Source of the DNA: Myxococcales bacterium
GTDB taxonomy: Bacteria > Myxococcota_A > Polyangia > Polyangiales > Polyangiaceae
Length of the DNA stretch: 64,000 nucleotides
Direction: 5' to 3'
Assembly: GCA_016191785.1 (NCBI GenBank)
Contig: JACPVJ010000023.1
Span: 18,903-82,902 of the forward strand
The notes under the pieces are model-generated. The model was given only the letters and a program-made list of their open reading frames with translations. It made no database searches and had not been told where the DNA came from. Made by a program: the position numbers and the translations under genes. This document shows positions 19,238-25,920 of this stretch, piece by piece. Every line of letters starts with the position of its first letter. Position 1 is the first letter of the stretch.

Positions 19238-20443
19238 TCAGCGAGGCGCGACCTCCCGGGAGTCCGCGAGCTCGGACAGGTTGTCGGCGGCGATCTCGTC
19301 GCCCGCCTTCAGCTGGCCGCGAACCTCGACCAGATCGCCCACGTGGCGGCCGACCGACACCAGCTTCTCGAGCACCCGGTTGCCGTCGCGCAAGAACACG
19401 CGGGCGTTCGAGCCGGTGGAGCCGACGGCGCTCTCGGGCACCAAGAGCACGTCGCTGGCGGCGCCCGCGAGCGAGACCTGGGCCCGCACGAAGAACCCGG
19501 GCTTGAGCTGACCGTCGTCGTTGGGCACCTCGGCCTCGACGGGCATGGTGCGCGAGTACGCGTTGACGGAGGCACCCATGCGCTTCACGGTGCCGGCGAA
19601 ATCTCGACCCGGGTAGGCCGAGACCCGCAGCGCCACCAGGCTGCCGACGGCGACCCCGGCGATCTCGCTCTCGGGGACGTCGATCTTCAAGCGCAGCGGG
19701 TTGTCCTTGACCACCACGGCCACCACGCGACCCACGCCGGCGAACTCGCCCGCGTTGATCCGCCGCTCTTGCACGGCGCCGTCGAACGGCGCGATCACCT
19801 TGGTGTCCTTCAGGTTCTTCCCGGAGAGCCGCGACTGCGCCTCGGCGGTCTTGAGCGCCGCGAAGCCCTGTTTCGCGCCGTTCTTGGCCGATTGGTACTG
19901 GGACTCGGCGCGCTCGGCGGCGTTCTTGGCTTGGTCTGCGGCAGAGACCGACACCGCGCCCTGCTTCGCCAGCTTCTCGGTGCGCTGCGCCTCGAGCACG
20001 GCCAGATCTCGCGCGTCCTTCGCGGCCTTCACATCGGGCACGCTCTCGGCGTCGAAGCCGTTGCCGTTGTCCAGGCCCAGACGCGCGCGCTGCTGGTCCG
20101 CCGTCGACTTGGCCGCAGAGAGCCTGAGCGCAGCCTCGCTCGAATCGAGCACCACCAGCACGTCGCCCTTCTTCACGCGGGTGCCGACGTCGACGTTGAC
20201 GGACTTCACCGCGCCACCGAACTGCGCCGCGACCTCGCTCTTCTCGTCCGGGTCGAGGGTGCCGCTGATCTCGAGCACGGGCGCGAGCTTGCGACTCTCG
20301 ACCTTGACGAAGCGCACCGAGACCGGCTGGGCGCCGCCGCCCGTGGCAGCGGGCTCGGGCCCGGTCGTGGTGGGGGTGCTCTTCTTGCACGCCACGGCGC
20401 CGAGCGCGCCGATGGCGATCCAGATTGCCAGTGGCCATCGCAT
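19238..20443 (-). CDS. RND efflux periplasmic adaptor subunit
   Basis: 401-residue membrane fusion protein linking the permease to an outer-membrane channel. It has a signal peptide with lipobox (LGAVACKKS), a lipoyl half-motif (VDVGTRVKKGDVLVVLD), an alpha-helical hairpin rich in Ala/Lys/Glu (about residues 100-190), and the second lipoyl half (APFDGAVQERRINAGEF), then beta-barrel and membrane-proximal domains. An upstream in-frame extension would run through the TetR gene and is rejected. The ATG at 20443 follows a GGAGAG ribosome site just after the tetR stop codon. Confidence 0.94.
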   Translation of the reverse strand: MRWPLAIWIAIGALGAVACKKSTPTTTGPEPAATGGGAQPVSVRFVKVESRKLAPVLEISGTLDPDEKSEVAAQFGGAVKSVNVDVGTRVKKGDVLVVLDSSEAALRLSAAKSTADQQRARLGLDNGNGFDAESVPDVKAAKDARDLAVLEAQRTEKLAKQGAVSVSAADQAKNAAERAESQYQSAKNGAKQGFAALKTAEAQSRLSGKNLKDTKVIAPFDGAVQERRINAGEFAGVGRVVAVVVKDNPLRLKIDVPESEIAGVAVGSLVALRVSAYPGRDFAGTVKRMGASVNAYSRTMPVEAEVPNDDGQLKPGFFVRAQVSLAGAASDVLLVPESAVGSTGSNARVFLRDGNRVLEKLVSVGRHVGDLVEVRGQLKAGDEIAADNLSELADSREVAPR

Positions 20444-20457
20444 GGGGACTCTCCAGC

Positions 20458-21066
20458 TCACTTTCGACCCCCAAGGTCCATCCCCCGCAAGAGCAAGTCG
20501 ATCAGGCCGCGCAGGAAGGTCTCTTCGGCCATCGGCATGGTGTCCTGCGCGCGGAACAGCAAGTCGACGACCACGAAGTTGTGCACCGCGCCGATGAAGG
20601 TGCGCGCAACGACCTCCGGATCTCGGCGGGCCAGGCGCCCGGCCCGCATCTCGGCCGCGAAGTAACCCGCCAAGATCTTCATGACCGCGAGGGGCCCGCC
20701 GTCCTGGTGGTCGTACATCTGAGGCGCGCCGTCGGGTCCGGGGTTCGACCACGCCATCAGGTGCAACGGCACGACGCGCCGCAGGTGCTCCGCCAGGCTC
20801 TGGCCGAGGTCGAAGAGCCTCTGGGGCAGATCCCCGGAGCCGGCGCTCTCGATCAAGCCGCTAGTGAAAGGCGGCAGCTCGTCCAGCGAGCCCATGGCGG
20901 CCTGAAAAAGCTCGAATTTGCTGCGGAAGCGCTTGAAGAGGGATCCCTCGGAAACCCCCGCTCGGGCGGCCACCTCGGCGGTGGTCGCCCGGAAGCCGCG
21001 GCTCAAAAACACGTCGCGGGCAGCATCGAGAATTGCCGAGTCCTGGATGACCGCGGGGCGCGCCAT
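20458..21066 (-). CDS. TetR/AcrR-family repressor of the RND operon
   Basis: 202-residue regulator with an N-terminal helix-turn-helix (about residues 8-55: ILDAARDVF, TTAEVAARAGVSEGSLFKRF) and a variable ligand-binding C-terminal domain. It is the first gene of the efflux operon and probably autorepresses it. An ATG at 21084 would add six residues, but it would place the operator-like palindrome inside the coding region. The ATG at 21066 (MARPAVIQD) is preferred because the palindrome then sits directly upstream. Confidence 0.93.
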   Translation of the reverse strand: MARPAVIQDSAILDAARDVFLSRGFRATTAEVAARAGVSEGSLFKRFRSKFELFQAAMGSLDELPPFTSGLIESAGSGDLPQRLFDLGQSLAEHLRRVVPLHLMAWSNPGPDGAPQMYDHQDGGPLAVMKILAGYFAAEMRAGRLARRDPEVVARTFIGAVHNFVVVDLLFRAQDTMPMAEETFLRGLIDLLLRGMDLGGRK

Positions 21067-21069
21067 TTG

Positions 21070-21083
21070 TGAGTGCTCACTCA
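21070..21083. promoter_or_regulatory. putative TetR operator
   Basis: TGAGTG-CT-CACTCA: two perfect 6-bp inverted arms around a 2-bp centre, three bases before the preferred tetR start codon. The arrangement and the TGAGTG half-sites resemble operators commonly seen at TetR-controlled RND efflux operons. The divergent MFS gene starts 71 bp away, so the same site could influence both directions. Confidence 0.6.
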
Positions 21084-21154
21084 TTTAGCTGATCCAGCGA
21101 GGCCGTCAACCACGCCCGTCCGTTCAGGCACGACCCGGCGTACCCTCCGCGCCC

Positions 21155-22378
21155 ATGCTTTCCGGCGAAAAGCGGCCCCCGGTGGTGCTCACCGTGCTGG
21201 TGGCGGCGCTCGGCTACTTCGTCGACATCTACGATCTCATCCTGTTCAGCATCGTCCGGGTCAAGAGCCTCGGCTCGATCGGCGTGCCGAAGGAGCAGAT
21301 CCTCGAGCAAGGCGTGCTGCTGCTCGACATGCAGATGGGCGGGATGCTGATCGGCGGAGTCATCTGGGGGATCCTCGGCGACAAGCGCGGGCGGCTGTCG
21401 GTGCTGTTCGGCTCGATCGCGCTGTACTCGGCGGCGAACATCGCCAACGGGTTCGTGCAGACCGTCCCCCAGTACGCCGTGCTGCGCCTGATCGCCGGCA
21501 TCGGGCTGGCCGGCGAGCTCGGCGCGGGCATCACGCTGGTCAGCGAGATCATGCACAAGGAGTCGCGCGGCTACGGCACGACCATCGTCGCGACCATCGG
21601 CATCTGCGGCGCGGTGGTCGCTGCCCTGGTCGGCGACCTGTTTCACTGGCGCACGGCCTACTTCGTCGGCGGCGGCATGGGCCTGGCGCTCTTGCTCTTG
21701 CGCGTGGGCCTCTACGAGTCGGGCATGTTCGCGGGCGTGAAGGCCGCCGGCGTGAAGCTGGGCAACTTCTCGAGCCTGCTCTCCACCAAGCTGCGCGCCA
21801 AGAAATACCTGGCGGTGATCTTGGTGGGCGTTCCCATCTGGTACGCCGTCGGCATCTTGGTCACGTTCTCACCCGAGATCGGCAAGGCCATGGGCATGAG
21901 CGAGGCCCCGGCCCCGGGCCGCGCGGTGATGATGACGTACATCGGCCTGGCTGCCGGCGACTTCGCCAGCGGCGCGCTCTCTCAGATCCTGCGCAGCCGG
22001 CGCCGAGTCCTGGCCGGCTTCATCGCCCTGACCGGCGTGAGCATCGTGGCCTACTTCACCATCGGCAAGAGCTCGCTCACGGCCTTCTACGGCGTGTGCC
22101 TGCTCTTGGGCTTCGCCACCGGGTACTGGGCGGTGTTCGTGACCATGGCCTCCGAGCTGTTCGGCACCAACATCCGCGCCACCGTCACCACCACGGCGCC
22201 GAACTTCGTCCGTGGCTCGGTGGTGCTGCTCACCTTCTCGTTCCGTCACCTGAAAGACGCGCTGGGTGTGGTCGGCAGCGCGGTCGCGGTGGGCGCCGTC
22301 ACGATGGTGATCGCGGTGCTCGCGCTCTTGGCGCTGGAAGAGACGTTCGGGAAGAACCTGGACTACGTGGAGGAGTGA
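21155..22378 (+). CDS. major facilitator superfamily transporter
   Basis: 407-residue membrane protein with about 12 hydrophobic segments. It has the MFS loop motif between helices 2 and 3 (GGVIWGILGDKRGRLSVL) and the helix-5 type motif GLAGELGAGITLVSEIM, typical of sugar/organic-acid proton symporters. The substrate is unknown. It is divergent from the RND operon and shares its control region. Its last 22 codons are repeated almost perfectly at 23707-23773 (see the direct-repeat entries), which suggests an insertion event at the end of this gene. Confidence 0.88.
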   Translation: MLSGEKRPPVVLTVLVAALGYFVDIYDLILFSIVRVKSLGSIGVPKEQILEQGVLLLDMQMGGMLIGGVIWGILGDKRGRLSVLFGSIALYSAANIANGFVQTVPQYAVLRLIAGIGLAGELGAGITLVSEIMHKESRGYGTTIVATIGICGAVVAALVGDLFHWRTAYFVGGGMGLALLLLRVGLYESGMFAGVKAAGVKLGNFSSLLSTKLRAKKYLAVILVGVPIWYAVGILVTFSPEIGKAMGMSEAPAPGRAVMMTYIGLAAGDFASGALSQILRSRRRVLAGFIALTGVSIVAYFTIGKSSLTAFYGVCLLLGFATGYWAVFVTMASELFGTNIRATVTTTAPNFVRGSVVLLTFSFRHLKDALGVVGSAVAVGAVTMVIAVLALLALEETFGKNLDYVEE

Positions 22379-22379
22379 G
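22313..22379 (+). repeat. 67-bp direct repeat, copy 1 (3' end of the MFS gene)
   Basis: This copy is the functional 3' end of the MFS gene plus one base. It matches 23707-23773 at 66 of 67 positions; the single difference (T22328 versus C23722) is a synonymous Leu codon change. The copies are 1394 bp apart and enclose the BrnT/XRE module. Confidence 0.9.
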
Positions 22380-22471
22380 AGGGGGCCCGGGTCGCGGGCG
22401 CCAACGACGCTCAGCGCGCGCGGCGCGCGGCAGGCCACCACTTTCCATGGCGTCTGAACGGGCGGTGCGTT

Positions 22472-22700
22472 TCAGTCGCCTGAGCACTCCGACTTGCAGC
22501 GCTCGAAACCGGCTCGGCAGTCCGTCTTGCAGTCGCGGTCGCCATCGCATTTGCGTTAGCAAGACTTGCCTGACGCCGTGCACTCGCGAACGCAGGACTT
22601 CTGTACTGCCTGCTGGCGCTTGCGCTCGCGGTCTTCCTCGATTTGGTCGCGGCGCCGCAGAGCGGCCCGGATCCCAGGCAGGAGGCGAGACGGAAGGGCA
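22472..22700 (-). pseudogene. remnant of a Cys-rich protein gene
   Basis: The 461-bp gap between the MFS gene and brnT has no intact gene. On the minus strand one frame reads a charged helix (RRRDQIEEDRERKRQQ), then KSCVREC and GKSC. It is interrupted by TAA at 22556-22558, then continues KCDGDRDCKTDC, FERCKSEC and a final stop at 22472-22474. The regular paired cysteines on both sides of the stop suggest one former reading frame broken by a nonsense change. No start codon or signal peptide is seen. The upstream limit given is approximate. Confidence 0.4.
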
Positions 22701-22839
22701 ACGGGCGCCGCGGCGCGTTGGGGTGCAGTGTTCGGTGGCCGAGAACTGACCGAGCAGGAGGCGCGCCGCTCGCTACTTTGGCTCCGGCTCGAGAGTCGGT
22801 GACCTTGACGTTCATGGGATACGGCCCATACTGGAGCAG

Positions 22840-23121
22840 GTGCCGACGGTCATTCGCGGTGACTTCGAATGGGACAGCGACAAGGCCCAAGAGAACGAAG
22901 ACAAGCACGGCGTCAGCTTCGAGGAGGCGGTGACGGTGTTTCGCGATCCGCACGCGCTCGACCTCGGCGACGGCGGGCACGCCGACCGGATCGACACCAT
23001 CGGCTTCAGTCTCGCCGCGCGGCTGCTCTTCGTGGTCTCGACCGAGCGCGGAGCGAGGCTCCGGCTGATCAGCGCGCGGCACGCCTCCGCTGCAGAGCGA
23101 CGGCGCTACGAAGAAGGATGA
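22840..23121 (+). CDS. brnT: BrnT-family toxin
   Basis: 93-residue RelE-fold ribonuclease toxin. Family hallmarks: FEWDSDKAQENEDKHGVSFEEA at the N-terminus, VFRDPHAL in the middle, and a C-terminal ERGARLRLISARHAS with the Arg-rich ERRRYEE end. It is the first gene of a two-gene module; the next gene begins four bases after its stop. BrnT is usually partnered by the ribbon-helix-helix antitoxin BrnA, but here the partner is an XRE protein. Start: ATG at 22840. Confidence 0.88.
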   Translation: MPTVIRGDFEWDSDKAQENEDKHGVSFEEAVTVFRDPHALDLGDGGHADRIDTIGFSLAARLLFVVSTERGARLRLISARHASAAERRRYEEG

Positions 23122-23125
23122 ACCC

Positions 23126-23431
23126 ATGGCGATGAAGGAACCGTCAGCTCTGACCACCCGCCGCGCCGAGCGTGGAAAGCACCTCGCGCGGCGGCTGGAG
23201 ATGCCGCTCGCGGCGCTGCGCACGGCGTCCGCACGGACCCAAGCTGAAGTGGCGGACGCTTCAGGGATCGACCAAGGCGACGTGTCTCGTCTCGAAGCGA
23301 GAACGAGCTTCGACGACGCAATGGTCTCGACGCTTCGGCGCTACGTCGAAGCACTCGGCGGAAGCCTCGAGCTCGTGGCGGTGTTCCCGAAGGGGCATCG
23401 GGTGACACTGACGCCGTCGGACGAACGGTGA
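23126..23431 (+). CDS. XRE-family helix-turn-helix antitoxin
   Basis: 101-residue DNA-binding protein. The N-terminal 30 residues are basic. The HTH runs over about residues 31-75 (LRTASARTQAEVADASGIDQGDVSRLE), followed by YVEALGGSLELVAVFPKG, the end typical of short HigA-like antitoxins. The gene directly follows brnT with a 4-bp gap, so it is most likely the antitoxin and autorepressor. The HTH assignment is secure; the pairing is inferred from position. Confidence 0.85.
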   Translation: MAMKEPSALTTRRAERGKHLARRLEMPLAALRTASARTQAEVADASGIDQGDVSRLEARTSFDDAMVSTLRRYVEALGGSLELVAVFPKGHRVTLTPSDER

Positions 23432-23432
23432 G

Positions 23433-23552
23433 TCGAAACCCGCCGCGCGTCGGCGCCGGCGGCGTGCAATGACGTGCGACGGCGCTGGCGGTCCTGTGCT
23501 GCGGCGGCGTCCCAGGTGTCGGGAGGACGCGCCCCCTCCATCGGCGCGCAGC
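23433..23552 (+). repeat. 120-bp dispersed repeat, copy A
   Basis: Starts TCGAAACCCGCC two bases after the XRE stop codon and ends CCATCGGCGCGCAGC. It aligns without gaps to 24713-24832 at roughly 80% identity by eye; the best conserved blocks are ATGACGTGCGACGGC and AGGACGCGCCCCCTCCATCG. The 405-bp stretch from here to 23836 holds no recognisable gene, only this repeat and direct-repeat copy 2. Confidence 0.75.
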
Positions 23553-23706
23553 GCCGGCCCCGGGCTGGTCTCACTCCACCCGTCGCGCATCGACGTGAGC
23601 TACTGCTCGCGGCCTTCGAAGCCGGCGCGAGCACCGATCGGGAGGGGGCAGGCGGCGCGCAGCGGCGCGATAGCGCCGCGAGCAACGACCGGGGGAGGCA
23701 GCAAGA

Positions 23707-23773
23707 GCGGTGCTCGCGCTCCTGGCGCTGGAAGAGACGTTCGGGAAGAACCTGGACTACGTGGAGGAGTGAG
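23707..23773 (+). repeat. 67-bp direct repeat, copy 2 (displaced MFS 3' end)
   Basis: Near-identical copy of the last 22 codons and stop of the MFS gene, with nothing upstream of it that could encode the rest of a transporter. It marks the distal border of the BrnT/XRE segment. It is what would remain if an element had integrated at the 3' end of the MFS gene, or if a segmental duplication had occurred. No integrase gene is present. Confidence 0.9.
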
Positions 23774-23836
23774 CGGGCAGTCGTAGGTTGACCACCAGGT
23801 GCGGGGCACCCGCAAGCAACTCGTCACCCCCGTGGC

Positions 23837-24655
23837 TCAGTCCACACCTTGGAACCACCAGGCATAAGGCGCGGGGTAGTCCGCGGCGTTGGCGTTGTAC
23901 GAGCGCACGACCGACGCCTTCCACTTCTGCCCCGCGAGAGCCACGCTGGCGATCGGGCCGTACGGAACCGTGACGGGAGGCTCGCCGGGCGCGGTGAAGC
24001 TCAGCGCGTAGAGCTTGCCACCGTTGTCGCCCGGGCACGGGACGAGCGTGGTCGTCACCTCGAAGGGCGCGTCCGGGTGCTTCAGCTCTCCGTCGGCCGC
24101 GAGCAGATGAAAGTGGTCGTGGCTGGCAACGGGATTGGGCTGCCCATTCCAGCTCGGTACGTTCCGGATGGCGAGGGTTCGTGCGGGGATCCACCCGCCG
24201 TGTTGCACGACGTGGACGCTGACGAATGCCCCCACCGGCGCGACGAAATCGAGCAGGGGCGCGTCCAGCTTCACGTGGTGTGGACTCGCGCTGCACCCGC
24301 CGTTCGCGGGGCAGTCGTCGACTGTGAGCTCGTTCTTGGCAGAGGCCGTCACCTTGCCGGTGGTCGACCAGTCGTACGAAACGATGCCCGCGTCACCGGG
24401 ATGGGGAGTCACGGTGACCCAGACGTTCTTCACGGGATGGTAGCAAGTCGCTCCGCCGCTGCCGGCGTTGCCTCCGCTCCCCGCAGTGCCTCCGCTCCCC
24501 GCAGTGCCTCCGCTCCCCGCAGTGCCTCCGCCACCCGCAGTGCCTCCGCTCCCCGCGCTACCTCCGCTGCCTCCGCTCCCGTCGCTGCGTGTCTCTGCGC
24601 CGCAGGCGGCGACCAGGCAGACCACGGCCAAGATCCCCAACACCCGCAAAGCCAT
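23837..24655 (-). CDS. lipoprotein with GTAGSG-repeat linker, unknown domain
   Basis: 272-residue exported protein. Signal peptide with lipobox (VCLVAACGAE), then a linker of repeated Gly-Thr-Ala-Gly-Ser-Gly units encoded by an 18-bp tandem repeat, then a beta-rich domain of about 200 residues containing CYHPVKNVW, DHFHLL and a Trp-rich end (YAWWFQGVD). The two Cys pairs (DDCPANGGC and the ends) may form disulphides. The domain was not recognised; a carbohydrate-binding or adhesive role is only a guess. It lies just beyond direct-repeat copy 2, facing it. Confidence 0.65.
   Translation of the reverse strand: MALRVLGILAVVCLVAACGAETRSDGSGGSGGSAGSGGTAGGGGTAGSGGTAGSGGTAGSGGNAGSGGATCYHPVKNVWVTVTPHPGDAGIVSYDWSTTGKVTASAKNELTVDDCPANGGCSASPHHVKLDAPLLDFVAPVGAFVSVHVVQHGGWIPARTLAIRNVPSWNGQPNPVASHDHFHLLAADGELKHPDAPFEVTTTLVPCPGDNGGKLYALSFTAPGEPPVTVPYGPIASVALAGQKWKASVVRSYNANAADYPAPYAWWFQGVD
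24471..24560 (-). repeat. 18-bp coding tandem repeat
   Basis: Five units of cctccgctccccgcagtg (plus-strand reading): the first three are identical, the fourth and fifth diverge slightly. They encode the Gly-Thr-Ala-Gly-Ser-Gly linker of the lipoprotein gene. Copy number is likely to vary between strains by slippage. Confidence 0.85.
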
Positions 24656-24712
24656 GGCGTGGGTCTAGCAGTCCGAGCCTTTCGTCGCCACCACGGGCAA
24701 TCACGGGCCAGA

Positions 24713-24832
24713 TCGAAACCCGCCAGCCGTCTGCGCCGGCGTCGTGCGATGACGTGCGACGGCCCTGATGGTCCTGTGCCGTTGCGGCGCACCCGCCCTC
24801 GGCAGGACGCGCCCCCTCCATCGGCCCGCAGC
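24713..24832 (+). repeat. 120-bp dispersed repeat, copy B
   Basis: Same length and orientation as the copy at 23433-23552. It lies between the start of one lipoprotein gene and the end of the next (stop codon at 24846). Copy A follows a plus-strand gene, while copy B precedes the 3' end of a minus-strand gene, so the repeat is not tied to one transcriptional direction. Confidence 0.75.
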
Positions 24833-24845
24833 CCGGTGTCGGCCC

Positions 24846-25826
24846 TCAGTTGCCGCCAAGGATCAGCTGGCCCAGCTTCTCGAACATGGTGCACGGGCAC
24901 ACGTAGTCGATCCAGACCTCCGCGGACGCGGCTGGCCACAGCGGTGAGCCGTCGCTCTCGGTCATCTGCGGGCCCTTCACGACCTGATGCGAGAAGCCGT
25001 TGCCCGTGCCCCCGTTGACGATGGCTTCGGAGCCCCAGGAATTGGTGATGACCCCGCCGAGGGTCGCGCCGGTCACGGTCTCGACATGACCGTTCACGGC
25101 TTCGTCGCCGACGATCTTGTAGAAGCGCATCTTGACGTCGCACTTGCCTTCGTTGAACCGCTCGGTCACTTCGGCCAGCTCTTCTGCGGTTCCGGTCCAG
25201 AGCTTGTGCTCGGTGCAGTAGCCCTTGTCGCGGTAGTACTGAGCGCGATCCACCCAGGAGCTTCCCCCGGTGCTCGGGTCGAGCTTGATCTTGGTGGCGA
25301 TGGCGCTCCACTCGGGTTGCGTCACCGCGGACGACGCGTCGGTGAGCCCGAGAATGCGGTCGCACATGGCCACGGACCAAACGCCGCAGCCGCCCCCGGC
25401 CGCGACCCCGACCCAGCTCTCTGCCGCGACGGGGAACGGGTTCTTCCCAGAGGAGCCAGTCCAGGGCTGCGACCCGGGATCGGGGGCTGGTGGCGGCGAC
25501 GGGGGCGGAGGCGCCGGCGCGCACGGCTCCGCGAGGGGCGCGTCGACCTCGATGGCCTTGGCGACGGTCCCCGGGTCGTCGTGCTGGCAGAGGTACTTGG
25601 GGCTCTCGGGGTCCGCGTTGTCGAACATGTACGCCCAGCCGTCGAGCGCGTCCTGAAACGTGCCGACCGGCGGACCATTGGTGACGGGATCGCCGATGGT
25701 CAGAAAGAGCATCTTGCTGGGCTCCCGCGGCGGCTCCGAGTCCTTCTGCAGCCCCTCGCAACCGGCACAGGCGAAGAGCAGCAGCATCCCCAGCTGCGCC
25801 AGCGGAGTAGTCGCGTGCGTCGACAT
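24846..25826 (-). CDS. putative papain-like cysteine peptidase-fold lipoprotein
   Basis: 326-residue exported protein starting MSTHATTPLAQLG with lipobox FACAGC; an upstream ATG at 25877 would only lengthen the n-region. After a Pro-rich linker (about residues 105-125) comes GGCGVWSVAM with Cys147, VNGHVETVTGA with His247, and GGVITNSWG with Asn262. Cys-His-Asn in that order, with an NSWG motif, is the layout of the papain/C39-like fold, so a peptidase or transglutaminase-like role is possible. This is an inference from motifs; overall similarity to a named family was not recognised. Confidence 0.6.
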   Translation of the reverse strand: MSTHATTPLAQLGMLLLFACAGCEGLQKDSEPPREPSKMLFLTIGDPVTNGPPVGTFQDALDGWAYMFDNADPESPKYLCQHDDPGTVAKAIEVDAPLAEPCAPAPPPPSPPPAPDPGSQPWTGSSGKNPFPVAAESWVGVAAGGGCGVWSVAMCDRILGLTDASSAVTQPEWSAIATKIKLDPSTGGSSWVDRAQYYRDKGYCTEHKLWTGTAEELAEVTERFNEGKCDVKMRFYKIVGDEAVNGHVETVTGATLGGVITNSWGSEAIVNGGTGNGFSHQVVKGPQMTESDGSPLWPAASAEVWIDYVCPCTMFEKLGQLILGGN

Positions 25827-25920
25827 GCTGGCCAACCTATCAGCGGGCGCCGAGCGACGCCAGGTTGTCGCGAGCACCGCGTGACGCGGGGCCGGCCACG
25901 ACCCGCCAGCGTCCGCCGGC

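Noticed and set aside
19238..20752. Longer N-terminus for the RND adaptor
   Set aside because: The extra 103 codons overlap the tetR gene and lack protein character. The ATG at 20443 gives a proper lipoprotein signal after a good ribosome site.
22411..23223. 270-codon minus-strand open frame across brnT
   Set aside because: It is antisense to the well-supported toxin and runs in a different frame from the Cys-rich remnant.
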